DNA from: JAGVPT01 sp963827085
Lineage (GTDB): Bacteria > Bacteroidota > Ignavibacteria > UBA10030 > UBA8401
Direction of reading: 5' to 3'
Assembly: GCA_963827085.1 (NCBI GenBank)
Contig: CAWGZY010000001.1
Span: forward strand, 186,001-250,000
Length of the DNA stretch: 64,000 nt
Shown: one piece after another, positions 24,629-33,034 of the stretch
Numbering within the stretch: the stretch's first letter is position 1
Layout of the letters: every line of letters starts with the position of its first letter
The notes under the pieces: model-generated
Database searches by the model: none
Told to the model about the DNA's origin: nothing
Seen by the model: the letters and a program-made list of their open reading frames with translations, nothing else
Position numbers and translations under genes: made by a program

Positions 24629-25894
24629 ATGCTAGACTTAAAATTTATTCGCGAGCATACCGACCTTGTAAAACAGGGGATCTCGGCGAAACGGGAAGTC
24701 GATAACGTCGATGAAATTATTTCATTCGACGAACAGCGGCGTGTCTTCATTCAGGAAGGCGAAACGCTCAAGGCAAAACGCAACGAAGTCTCCGCAAAAA
24801 TCGGGCAGATGAAAAAAGCGCAGCAAGACGCTTCCGCTGCGATTGCTGAAATGAATGGGGTAAAGGACCGCATACAGGCGATTGATGAGGAGTTGAAGGT
24901 GGTGCAGGAACGGCTTGACGCTTTGCTCCTCACCGTTCCCAATATTCCTCATTCTTCAGTGCCGGTCGGGGCAACCCCTCTTGACAACAAAGAAATTTTT
25001 TCCTGGGGCGAAAAACTTTCTGTAGATTTCGAATTAAAACCGCATTGGGAGCTTGCTGAAAAACTCGGCATTATTGATTTCGCACGGGGAGCAAAAGTTG
25101 CCGGAGCCGGATTCCCGTTTTATGTGGGAAAAGGGGCTGTTCTCGAGCGTGCCCTTATAAATTTTTTCCTCGACCAGGCGGCTGAACGGGGCTACATAGA
25201 AATTAATTCTCCCCTTGTTGTGAATGAAGAGAGCGCACGCGGAACCGGGCAAATTCCGGACAAAGAGGACCTTATGTACGCCGCAGAACGGGATGGCTTT
25301 TATTTGATTCCGACTGCTGAAGTGCCCGTAACGAACTTTCATCGAAAAGAATTGTTTGAAGAGAAAAACCTGCCCGTTCAATATGCGGCCTACACTCCCT
25401 GTTTTCGCCGCGAAGCGGGTTCTTACGGCAAAGATGTGCGCGGTTTGAATCGACTCCACCAGTTTGACAAAGTTGAATTAGTGAAATTTGTCCTGCCGTC
25501 AAAATCGTACGACGAGTTGGAATCGCTTCGGCAGGATGCGGAACACCTGCTGCAGCTGCTCGGTCTTCCGTACCACACGCTCTTGATGTGCACCGGCGAC
25601 ATGGGTTTCACTCAAACAAAAAAATACGACCTGGAAGTCTGGGCGCCAGGGCAGAAAAAATGGCTCGAGGTTTCTTCGTGCAGTAACTTCGAAGCGTTTC
25701 AGGCCAGGAGGATGAACATCAAATACAAATCGACCGAGACAGGAAAACAGGAATTCGTGCATACGTTGAACGGATCGGCTCTTGCGCTTCCGCGTGTCCT
25801 CGCTGCATTGCTCGAGCAATATCAAACGCCGGAAGGGAAAGTCGTTCTTCCGAAAGTGCTGCAGCCGTACACGAAGTTTGCGGTTGTGGAGTAG
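24629..25894 (+). CDS. serS: Seryl-tRNA synthetase
   Basis: 421 residues, full length. An N-terminal helical hairpin (about 30-100) binds the long variable arm of tRNA-Ser; the class II catalytic core follows with motif 2 (CFRREAGSYGKD) and motif 3 (NGSALALPRVLAALLEQ). Confidence 0.97.
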   Translation: MLDLKFIREHTDLVKQGISAKREVDNVDEIISFDEQRRVFIQEGETLKAKRNEVSAKIGQMKKAQQDASAAIAEMNGVKDRIQAIDEELKVVQERLDALLLTVPNIPHSSVPVGATPLDNKEIFSWGEKLSVDFELKPHWELAEKLGIIDFARGAKVAGAGFPFYVGKGAVLERALINFFLDQAAERGYIEINSPLVVNEESARGTGQIPDKEDLMYAAERDGFYLIPTAEVPVTNFHRKELFEEKNLPVQYAAYTPCFRREAGSYGKDVRGLNRLHQFDKVELVKFVLPSKSYDELESLRQDAEHLLQLLGLPYHTLLMCTGDMGFTQTKKYDLEVWAPGQKKWLEVSSCSNFEAFQARRMNIKYKSTETGKQEFVHTLNGSALALPRVLAALLEQYQTPEGKVVLPKVLQPYTKFAVVE

Positions 25895-25900
25895 GGGATG

Positions 25901-25928
25901 AGCTGTTAGCTATTTGCTTTTTGTTTTT
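25901..25928 (+). repeat. Heptamer arm left of the broken four-helix-bundle gene
   Basis: AGCTGTT, AGCTATT, TGCTTTT, TGTTTTT: four units at 7-bp spacing, partly complementary to the arm at 26292-26312. Confidence 0.75.
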
Positions 25929-25941
25929 AGGGGGGACTGTT

Positions 25942-26307
25942 AGAAATTTCAGGACACTTAACATTTGGCGGCAAGGTATTCAACTTGTAGTAGATGTTTA
26001 GAAGTTGTCGGAACAGTTACCCAGTGAAGAAAAGTACGGATTAAAGAGTCAAATATGTCGAGCAGCTGTATCCATCCCATCTAACATCGCAGAAGGAAGT
26101 AGCAGGCCGAGTGAAATAGAGTATATGCGATTTTTGGAGATCGCTATGGGATCGGCGTTTGAGCTTGAAACTCGACTAATCATTATTCAAAAGCTTCAGT
26201 TGGTTTCAAATAACCAAATTGAGAATTTGAATACCTGTTTGGAGACAGAGCAGAAAATGATCAACAGCCTCATCAGCAGGTTAAAACAAACGGCTAATAG
26301 CAAATAG
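25942..26307 (+). pseudogene. Four-helix-bundle (23S rRNA intervening-sequence type) gene, interrupted by TAG
   Basis: In one frame the DNA reads RNFRTLNIWRQGIQLVVDV, a TAG stop (25999-26001), then KLSEQLPSEEKYGL and SQICRAAVSIPSNIAEGSSR. This is the full pattern of the S23/IVP family of about 120 residues; the TAG stands where family members have an aromatic residue, usually Tyr. No start codon is present at the expected beginning (GTT AGA AAT). A restart at TTG 26005 would give only 100 residues lacking helix 1. The last codons and stop (NSK, TAG) are part of the right heptamer arm. Most simply a decaying gene; stop-codon read-through is a less likely alternative. Confidence 0.8.
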
Positions 26308-26312
26308 CCAAA
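26292..26312 (+). repeat. Heptamer arm right of the broken four-helix-bundle gene
   Basis: GGCTAAT, AGCAAAT, AGCCAAA: the inverted partner of 25901-25928. It contains the stop codon of the pseudogene and ends 7 bases before the ABC transporter start. Confidence 0.75.
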
Positions 26313-26319
26313 TGCCATT

Positions 26320-28080
26320 ATGAAATCTCTTCTCCGTCTACGCCCTTACTTAACAAAGTATAAAGGCACCCTCCTGTGGGGCGTCTGCACCGTTATTATC
26401 AGTAATTTGTTTGTAGTCGCAACGCCGTTGTTTATCGGAAATGCCGTCGATACGATCAAACACGGGATCGAAGCGGGTGTTATCCAGTATTCAAAACTGC
26501 TGAGGGACGCCGGGTTGATCGTCGGCTTTGCGCTCGTTGCCGGCTTCATGACATTTCTGACGCGTCAGACGATTATCGTTGTCTCGCGAAAGATCGAGTA
26601 CGACCTGCGCAACGATTTTCTCGCACATATACAAAAGCTTCCGCTCAGCTATTTCCAGAACACACCGACTGGCGATTTGATGGCGCACGCAACGAACGAT
26701 ATTTCTGCAGTGCGCAATGTGCTCGGTCCGGGGATCATGTACCCGTCCGACACGTTCATGACGTTTTCGATGGCATTGACGCTCATGTTTGTCAAGGATT
26801 GGTCTCTGACGCTGGTTGCGCTGGTTCCACTTCCCCTTATCTCCTATGCCGTCTATAAACTGGGCAAGATTATTCATGCGAAATTCAACGAACGGCAGGA
26901 ACGGTCCTCGCTTCTCACGACTCGCGCGCAGGAAAATCTTTCGGGTATCCGGGTGGTCAAAGCATACGTGCGGGAAGAGTACGAGATCGGGCTCTTCGAA
27001 AAATTAAGCTGGGTATATCTGAAAAAAAATCTCGTCCTGGCGAAAGCGCAATCGATCATGTGGCCGATGATGTATATGCTGGTCGGTTTCTCTTTGGTCA
27101 TCACGGTGTATTTTGGCGGCTTGCAGGTCATTGCCGGGAAGATTTCTATAGGAACGTTGACGGCGTTTTTCACGTATCTCTCGATGTTGATATGGCCGAT
27201 GATCGCGTTCGGATGGGTGACGAACATCATTCAACAGGGCGCAGCGTCGATGGAAAGACTTGCGAAAATATTCGACACAGTACCGGAAATCCGGGATTCG
27301 GAAGAAACGGATATCCTGATCAAGCATATTGACGGGGAAATCGAATTCAAAAATGTTTCTTTCACCCACAAGGGGGCCGCAAAACCGACGCTAAAGAATA
27401 TCGACCTCAAAATTCCCAAGGGCACCACGCTCGCCATCGTCGGCTATACCGGCTCCGGCAAGAGCACGTTTGTCAACCTGCTCCCCCGTTTGTACGACGT
27501 GACAGAAGGGGAGCTGCTTCTCGACGGTGTCAATATCAAGAAAATTCCACTGGAAGTTTTGCGTTCCCATGTTGGCTATGTACCGCAGGAAACATTTTTG
27601 TTCTCCGAGTCGATATCGGAAAACATCAGCTACGGAGTGGATGGAATTTCTCAAGAACAGATTCGGGAGGCTGCGGAAATTTCGCAAATCGCGAAAGACG
27701 TCAATGATTTTCCCCAGCAGTTTGAGACCGCGCTTGGCGAACGGGGCATCACATTGTCGGGTGGACAGAAGCAGCGGACGAGCATTGCGCGGGCAGTTCT
27801 GAGGGAACCGAAAATTCTTATCCTCGACGATGCCCTCTCGTCGGTGGATACGTACACGGAAGAAGCCATTCTCAAGCGCCTGCGCCGTGTGATGGAAAAC
27901 CGGACGAGCATCATTATCAGTCATCGTATTTCCACGGTCAAGGATGCCGATATGATCATCGTGATGGACAAAGGTCAAATTGTTGAACGGGGGCGACACG
28001 ACGAACTTGTCGACCGCGGCGGTATCTACGCGAATTTGCACTATAAGCAGCTGCTGGAGAGGGAATTGGAGCAGCTTTAA
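26320..28080 (+). CDS. ABC exporter half-transporter, degenerate ATP site
   Basis: 586 residues. Six membrane segments in the first ~310 residues, then a nucleotide-binding domain: Walker A GYTGSGKST from G375, signature LSGGQKQR, Walker B ILILDD at 503-504. The catalytic Glu after Walker B is Asp (D504), as in the degenerate subunit of heterodimeric exporters of the TM287/288 or BmrCD type. It pairs with the product of the gene at 28542. The substrate is unknown; lipids or drugs are typical. Confidence 0.92.
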   Translation: MKSLLRLRPYLTKYKGTLLWGVCTVIISNLFVVATPLFIGNAVDTIKHGIEAGVIQYSKLLRDAGLIVGFALVAGFMTFLTRQTIIVVSRKIEYDLRNDFLAHIQKLPLSYFQNTPTGDLMAHATNDISAVRNVLGPGIMYPSDTFMTFSMALTLMFVKDWSLTLVALVPLPLISYAVYKLGKIIHAKFNERQERSSLLTTRAQENLSGIRVVKAYVREEYEIGLFEKLSWVYLKKNLVLAKAQSIMWPMMYMLVGFSLVITVYFGGLQVIAGKISIGTLTAFFTYLSMLIWPMIAFGWVTNIIQQGAASMERLAKIFDTVPEIRDSEETDILIKHIDGEIEFKNVSFTHKGAAKPTLKNIDLKIPKGTTLAIVGYTGSGKSTFVNLLPRLYDVTEGELLLDGVNIKKIPLEVLRSHVGYVPQETFLFSESISENISYGVDGISQEQIREAAEISQIAKDVNDFPQQFETALGERGITLSGGQKQRTSIARAVLREPKILILDDALSSVDTYTEEAILKRLRRVMENRTSIIISHRISTVKDADMIIVMDKGQIVERGRHDELVDRGGIYANLHYKQLLERELEQL

Positions 28081-28101
28081 GTAGTGAAAAGTGAGTGAAA
28101 A

Positions 28102-28129
28102 AGTGAAAAGTTAAAAGTGTAAAGTGAAA
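28102..28129 (+). repeat. Left heptamer arm of the intact four-helix-bundle cassette
   Basis: Four AGTGAAA-type heptamers in perfect 7-bp register; a further copy of the unit lies at 28083-28089. All 28 bases are exactly complementary to 28508-28535. Confidence 0.92.
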
Positions 28130-28142
28130 AAGGGGGGACGGC

Positions 28143-28505
28143 GTGCGCGACATCGATATCAAGATTCTTGATAGAAGCTATCGATTTACTCTGCGGATTG
28201 TCAAAATGACGCGACAGCTTCCGAATCAAAATGAAATAAAGATTATCTCTAATCAACTCTTGAGGTCAGCAACATCAATTGGGGCGAACGTTGAGGAAGC
28301 GATTGGAGCTTACTCAAAACCGGAGTTTACTCACAGGATGAGCGTTGCTTTAAGAGAGGCAAGTGAATCTCACTACTGGTTACGTCTTATTCGAGATTCA
28401 AAGATCATGCAGCCATCGCGGTTTACTGCAGTGATTAATGAAGCGGAAGAATTGAAGAAAATCCTGGGTGCTATTGTGCGAACATCTCGTATGAAAAAGC
28501 TTTAA
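28143..28505 (+). CDS. Four-helix-bundle protein (23S rRNA intervening-sequence family)
   Basis: 120 residues from GTG. The pattern ILDRSYRFTLRIVKMTRQLP, LLRSATSIGANVEEAIGA, and HRMSVALREASESHYWLRLI is typical of S23/IVP proteins, small pentameric bundles first found encoded in intervening sequences of 23S rRNA genes and related to Avd of diversity-generating elements. The biochemical role is unknown; RNA binding is suspected. It sits between two ABC half-transporter genes, enclosed by perfectly complementary heptamer arms, and clearly is not part of the transporter. Confidence 0.9.
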   Translation: MRDIDIKILDRSYRFTLRIVKMTRQLPNQNEIKIISNQLLRSATSIGANVEEAIGAYSKPEFTHRMSVALREASESHYWLRLIRDSKIMQPSRFTAVINEAEELKKILGAIVRTSRMKKL

Positions 28506-28507
28506 GC

Positions 28508-28535
28508 TTTTCACTTTACACTTTTAACTTTTCAC
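28508..28535 (+). repeat. Right heptamer arm of the intact four-helix-bundle cassette
   Basis: TTTCACT, TTACACT, TTTAACT, TTTCACT. Exact inverted copy of 28102-28129; starts 2 bases after the gene stop and ends 6 bases before the next ATG. Confidence 0.92.
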
Positions 28536-28541
28536 TGAACC

Positions 28542-30314
28542 ATGCACGAAGAAGAAGTTCTCGGTAAAGCCTACGACGGAAAGTTGATGAAGCGGCTGAT
28601 TCATTACCTCCGGCCGTACAAATGGTACGTCGTGCTCGGCATCGTGCTGAGCATGGTGGTTTCGGCGTTGGAGGCTGTGAGGCCGTACTTTACGAAGATT
28701 GCCGTCGACGTGAACATCAAGAATCACGACGAGCATGGATTGCTGATCACGGCGTTGATGTTTTTGGGCGTTCTCACACTTCGGGGTGTGATGCAGTATT
28801 TTAATTCGTACCTCACGCAATGGATCGGACAGCGGACAATTTTCGACCTGCGGATGGAGCTGTTCAGGCACCTGCAGAACCTGTCGTTAAAATTTTACGA
28901 CAGGAATCCTATTGGCAGGCTGATCACGCGCGTGACGAGCGACGTCGAAGTGCTGAACGACATGTTCTCTTCGGGCATCGTCATGGTTTTCAGCGACGTC
29001 TTTATGATTGCCGGAATATTATGGTTCATGTTTTCGATGAACTGGCAGCTTGCATTTGTGTCGCTGAGCGTTCTTCCGTTTTTATTTTATGGCACTTTTC
29101 TTTTTCGGAAAAAGGCCCGCGAAGCATATCGCGATGTCCGGATTCAAATAGCGAAGATCAACACCTTCATGCAGGAACATATCACCGGGATGATCGTTGA
29201 CCAGATATTTAACCGGGAGAAGAAAGCCTACGACCAATTCGACGGGTTAAACGCCGCTCACCGGGACGCCAATATTCGTTCGATCTTCTATTACGCGGTG
29301 TTTTATCCTGCCGTCGATATTATCGGGGCCGTTGCCGTAGGATTGATTGTTTGGTATGCCGGGGGAAAGTCGCTCGAGGGAAAAGTCACCATCGGAACAA
29401 TCATGGCGTTTCTCCAATTCAACGAAATGTTTTGGCGCCCAATCCGCGACCTGTCGGAAAAATACAACATCATGCAGACGGCGATGGCGTCGTCCGAACG
29501 AATTTTCAAATTACTCGATGATCAAAGCTTTTTTCAAAATCCGGAGTCGGCGGTTTCTTTATCGGCCATGAAAGGGAAAGTCGAATTTCGCAACGTCTGG
29601 TTTGCATACAACGACGAAGACTGGGTGCTGAAGAATGTTTCGTTCACGATTCAGCCAGGCGAGACGATAGCATTTGTCGGGCATACGGGAGCCGGGAAGA
29701 CCACGATCATCAGCCTGCTCTCGCGGTTTTATGAGATCCAGAAGGGGGAAATTCTTGTCGACGATATCAATATTAAAGACGTTAACGTTGCTGATTTACG
29801 GACGCACATCGCCGTGGTGCTGCAGGATGTCTTTCTTTTTTCCGGCGATATCAAAGGGAACATCAATTTGGGGAACGATGCAATCCCCTTTGAGCGCGTG
29901 AAAGCTGCGGCTCAGTTCGTAGGCGTTGACCAGTTTATTGAAGCCATGCCCCATCAGTACGATGAGGGAGTCAAGGAGCGGGGTTCGACTCTCTCCGTCG
30001 GTCAAAAGCAGTTGCTCTCATTTGCGCGCGCGCTTGCGTACAATCCGAAAATCCTGGTGCTCGACGAAGCGACGTCGAGCGTGGATACCCAAACGGAATT
30101 GCTCATCCAATCTGCAATCAAGAAATTGCTGGCGGGGAGAAGTTCAATCGTTATTGCGCACCGGCTCTCCACGATTCAGAGCGCAGACAAGATTATTGTG
30201 ATGCACAAAGGTGAGATCCGGGAATCGGGCACACATCAGCAGCTTCTTGCTCTCGGCGGGATATACTACAAACTGTACCAACTGCAATACAAAGAGCAGG
30301 AAGTTGGGGAGTGA
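28542..30314 (+). CDS. ABC exporter half-transporter, canonical ATP site
   Basis: 590 residues. Six membrane segments, then Walker A GHTGAGKTT, signature LSVGQKQL and Walker B ILVLDEATSS with the catalytic E509. The signature has Val instead of the usual first Gly (LSGGQ). In a heterodimer this signature would complete the degenerate site of the partner encoded at 26320, and the partner's LSGGQ the active site here, which fits a matched heterodimeric exporter. Confidence 0.92.
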   Translation: MHEEEVLGKAYDGKLMKRLIHYLRPYKWYVVLGIVLSMVVSALEAVRPYFTKIAVDVNIKNHDEHGLLITALMFLGVLTLRGVMQYFNSYLTQWIGQRTIFDLRMELFRHLQNLSLKFYDRNPIGRLITRVTSDVEVLNDMFSSGIVMVFSDVFMIAGILWFMFSMNWQLAFVSLSVLPFLFYGTFLFRKKAREAYRDVRIQIAKINTFMQEHITGMIVDQIFNREKKAYDQFDGLNAAHRDANIRSIFYYAVFYPAVDIIGAVAVGLIVWYAGGKSLEGKVTIGTIMAFLQFNEMFWRPIRDLSEKYNIMQTAMASSERIFKLLDDQSFFQNPESAVSLSAMKGKVEFRNVWFAYNDEDWVLKNVSFTIQPGETIAFVGHTGAGKTTIISLLSRFYEIQKGEILVDDINIKDVNVADLRTHIAVVLQDVFLFSGDIKGNINLGNDAIPFERVKAAAQFVGVDQFIEAMPHQYDEGVKERGSTLSVGQKQLLSFARALAYNPKILVLDEATSSVDTQTELLIQSAIKKLLAGRSSIVIAHRLSTIQSADKIIVMHKGEIRESGTHQQLLALGGIYYKLYQLQYKEQEVGE

Positions 30315-30383
30315 TTACGCTGATGGCGCAGAGTCTGCTCAGATTGTCCCGAAGGGATTCCTTCGGAACTGATTACGCAGATT
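30313..30383. repeat. GATTACGC-type repeat left of the VapBC pair
   Basis: Contains GATTACGC at both ends of a 70-base stretch with a GAAGGGATTCCTTC palindrome. Positions 30338-30383 match 31218-31263 in inverted orientation at 42 of 46 positions, the first 28 without a difference. Confidence 0.85.
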
Positions 30384-30448
30384 CTTTGGCCTACACGAGC
30401 TTCCGCGAATTAAATCTGGACACTTTGAAGAGATATTGGCTGAACCTT

Positions 30449-30850
30449 CTATTTTATCCACCGTATCTTAATTTTGCTTTCCACCTGCTTAAACTCTTTG
30501 TCGCCGGTGACCAGCTCGCACTTCTTTTTTATTGCCAGCGCGGCGGCAAAACAATCCGCAAAGGACATTTTATTAAAAGCTTTCAACTCTGCAACCGTGC
30601 GGGTCAATTCTTTGTCCGCATCGACCACCTGAATTGGCAGTGCCTTCAGAGTGTCCTCTGCCAGCTTCGCAGTTTTTTCGCCGCCGCTGCGATAGCCGTG
30701 ATACAAAACTTCTCCCCAATTGACGACGCACATATACGCGATACGGTCTTTTAATACGCATTCATCAAGCACCGCAGAGACCTCATCGTAACCTTCTTCG
30801 CGCTCCAGAAAAGAGATCAATGCATAGCTGTCCAGCACGGTCGCTTTCAT
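30449..30850 (-). CDS. vapC: PIN-domain toxin (VapC type)
   Basis: 133 residues. The PIN-fold acidic residues are in place: D7 (VLDSYALISFLE), E47, D99 (MSFADCF) and D117 (VTGDKEF). VapC toxins are Mg-dependent ribonucleases that cut initiator tRNA or rRNA. Its start overlaps the antitoxin stop by 4 bases. Confidence 0.92.
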   Translation of the reverse strand: MKATVLDSYALISFLEREEGYDEVSAVLDECVLKDRIAYMCVVNWGEVLYHGYRSGGEKTAKLAEDTLKALPIQVVDADKELTRTVAELKAFNKMSFADCFAAALAIKKKCELVTGDKEFKQVESKIKIRWIK

Positions 30851-31077
30851 AACTCACGCTCCCGCTTCTTGTCATCCATAAGCGACTTGAGCATTTTGCC
30901 TTCCGTTCCTAATATGCCGGCGAGGCTTTCAAAATAGTTCTTGTCCAGGGGCTGGATGAAGAGCTTGCCGTTCTGCTCTATGAATGCGATCTTTGTCCCC
31001 TTTTTTATTCCAAACTTGCGGCGGATATTGGCCGGCACGACAACTTGCCCCTTAACGGTGACAACTGAAGTTTCCAT
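30847..31077 (-). CDS. vapB: AbrB/SpoVT-type antitoxin (VapB type)
   Basis: 76 residues. The N-terminal swapped-hairpin domain (VVTVKGQVVVPANIRRKFGIKKGTKI, in part) is the AbrB/MazE DNA-binding fold; the charged C-terminal tail would wrap the PIN toxin. It should repress its own promoter together with the toxin. AGAGGA precedes the ATG. Confidence 0.9.
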   Translation of the reverse strand: METSVVTVKGQVVVPANIRRKFGIKKGTKIAFIEQNGKLFIQPLDKNYFESLAGILGTEGKMLKSLMDDKKREREL

Positions 31078-31098
31078 GGGTGTCCTCTTTTTTATTTA

Positions 31099-31127
31099 AG
31101 GATAGATAATTTTTTAATGTAGGTCAA
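31099..31127 (-). promoter_or_regulatory. Promoter of the vapBC pair
   Basis: Minus strand TTGACC (31122-31127), 17 bases, TATCCT (31099-31104), 21 bases before the antitoxin ATG. Confidence 0.5.
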
Positions 31128-31169
31128 ATAAAAAATTAGCTTACTTAATTATTTATATTCCTACCTTTT

Positions 31170-31288
31170 GATTACCCGGATTGCGCAGATTGTACTCAGA
31201 CTGCAGATTTCTCAGATAATCTGCGCCATCAGTTTCGAAGGAATCCCTTCGGGACAATCTGAGTGCAATCTGAGCAATCAGCGTAATC
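31170..31288. repeat. GATTACGC-type palindromic repeat right of the VapBC pair
   Basis: A 119-base imperfect palindrome built of 9-base words such as CAGATTGCG and GATTACGCA. Its inner part (31218-31263) is the inverted partner of 30338-30383, so the toxin-antitoxin genes lie between inverted repeats. Confidence 0.85.
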
Positions 31289-31358
31289 AACCTTGTAATT
31301 TGAACCTCTTTTCTATACATTTTCAATAACGGTCCGTTAAAAAATCTACAATCGATGC

Positions 31359-32366
31359 ATGTCCAGCAAAGTCATCACCATTGAACGCCATATTATCGAA
31401 GGGGAGCGGCAGCATCCGGGAGCAACGGGAAATTTTTCCGCCGTACTTCGCGATTTGACGCTGGCATTCAAAGTGATTTGGCGCGAAGTGAGCAAGGCTG
31501 GACTGGTTAATATTCTCGGACTGGCCGGGAAAGAAAATATTCACGGCGACGCTGTAAAGAAGCTGGATGTCTTTGCCGACGAGGCGATCTACAAGGCAAT
31601 GGACCACGGCGGACATCTCTGTGTGATGGCGTCCGAAGAGAATGAAGGAGTTCTGCATATCCCCGATGATTACCCGAAAGGGAAGTATGTTCTCTTGTTC
31701 GACCCGCTCGACGGTTCTTCGAATATCGATGCCAACATCACCATCGGCACGATCTTTTCGATCTTCCGGCGCGTTTCAAATTCGGGAAAAGGAACTCTTG
31801 CCGATTGTACTCAACCCGGCTACAAGCAAATAGCGGCAGGATATGTCGTCTACGGATCGAGCACCATGCTAATCTATACAACCGGCGACGGCGTTCACGG
31901 TTTTACTCTCGACCCGAGCATCGGTGAATTTCTTTTATCCCATGAGAACATCCGGGTTCCGAAGCGCGGGAGAGTCTACAGTGTGAACGAAGGGAATTAT
32001 CGGTACTGGGATGCCGGCGTCAAGAAATACATCAAGTATTTGCAGGAAGAGGATGGAAAAACGGGCCGGCCATATTCCGGAAGATATATCGGGTCGATGG
32101 TAGCGGATATCCACCGCACCTTGCTGTACGGCGGCATATTTTTGTATCCCGGAGACTCTCGGTATCCTCACGGGAAACTCCGATTGATGTACGAAGCCAA
32201 TCCGATGGCGTTTATCATGGAACAGGCGGGGGGTGCGGCGACTGATGGCAGCCGGCGAATCCTCGATATCATCCCCGAAGCACTTCATCAAAAAACACCT
32301 CTTTTTATCGGAAGCGAAGACGATGTCGCAGTATGCAGTGAGTTTCTTAATGGACGGCCACTCTGA
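31359..32366 (+). CDS. fbp: Fructose-1,6-bisphosphatase, class I
   Basis: 335 residues. Metal and substrate motifs LLFDPLDGSSNIDANI near residue 115 and YEANPMAFIMEQAGG near 285. Gluconeogenic phosphatase. The stop overlaps the next ATG (TGATG), so the exonuclease gene is translationally coupled. Confidence 0.97.
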   Translation: MSSKVITIERHIIEGERQHPGATGNFSAVLRDLTLAFKVIWREVSKAGLVNILGLAGKENIHGDAVKKLDVFADEAIYKAMDHGGHLCVMASEENEGVLHIPDDYPKGKYVLLFDPLDGSSNIDANITIGTIFSIFRRVSNSGKGTLADCTQPGYKQIAAGYVVYGSSTMLIYTTGDGVHGFTLDPSIGEFLLSHENIRVPKRGRVYSVNEGNYRYWDAGVKKYIKYLQEEDGKTGRPYSGRYIGSMVADIHRTLLYGGIFLYPGDSRYPHGKLRLMYEANPMAFIMEQAGGAATDGSRRILDIIPEALHQKTPLFIGSEDDVAVCSEFLNGRPL

Positions 32367-32959
32367 TGCCAATTGATACGACAGATATCATGAGCCAGAC
32401 TATCGCCGCAACAACATTTGTTGTCGTCGACGTAGAAACAACCGGCCTTTCTCCGCGCGACGGCGGCATTACTGAAATTGCAATGATTAAAGTCCGCAAC
32501 GGGTTGTTGTGGGACGAATACACTACGCTTGTCAACCCGCTGATGCCGATCCCTGATGAGGTTACGGCATTGACCGGCATCGATGATGAGATGGTTGCCA
32601 AAGCTCCGACAGCAGATGAAGTAGCTCCGGCAATTGCGGAGTTCCTTGGCGGCGGCGTGTTCACAGCACATAATGCGCCGTTCGATTTAGGATTCGTCAA
32701 CAGTACGTTGGCGAAAGGGAGGATCGAACGGATCCAAAATCCTGTTCTCTGCACATGCAAGCTCGCGCGGCGTTTGCTTCCAAACCTGTACAGCAAGTCG
32801 CTCGGCCCGGTCGCTAAGCAGCTGGGGATTCGAAACTCAGAGCGCCACAGAGCCTCCGGTGATGCGTATGCAACGGCTCAAGTGCTGATTCATTTCTTAT
32901 GCAAGCTGGAAGAAGAATTTGATGTGGTCGACTTGAAGGGCGTGATGCGGTTTCAGTAA
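32366..32959 (+). CDS. DEDDh 3'-5' exonuclease (DnaQ/PolC-like)
   Basis: 197 residues. ExoI VVVDVETTGL with D22 and E24, ExoII HNAPFDLGF, ExoIII HRASGDAYA with the His and Asp. Resembles the stand-alone proofreading-type exonucleases related to DNA polymerase III epsilon. A second ATG at residue 9 is possible. Coupled to fbp. Confidence 0.9.
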   Translation: MPIDTTDIMSQTIAATTFVVVDVETTGLSPRDGGITEIAMIKVRNGLLWDEYTTLVNPLMPIPDEVTALTGIDDEMVAKAPTADEVAPAIAEFLGGGVFTAHNAPFDLGFVNSTLAKGRIERIQNPVLCTCKLARRLLPNLYSKSLGPVAKQLGIRNSERHRASGDAYATAQVLIHFLCKLEEEFDVVDLKGVMRFQ

Positions 32960-32981
32960 TCGTCCCCTTGGAGTGGAAACG

Positions 32982-33018
32982 AAAAGGCCGGCATCGATTG
33001 ATCGAAGCCGGCCTTTTT
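32982..33018. terminator. Bidirectional terminator
   Basis: AAAAGGCCGGC pairs with GCCGGCCTTTTT around a 14-base loop. It lies between the convergent exonuclease and TPR-lipoprotein genes and can serve both. Confidence 0.85.
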
Positions 33019-33034
33019 ATTGTCAATCAAAAAG

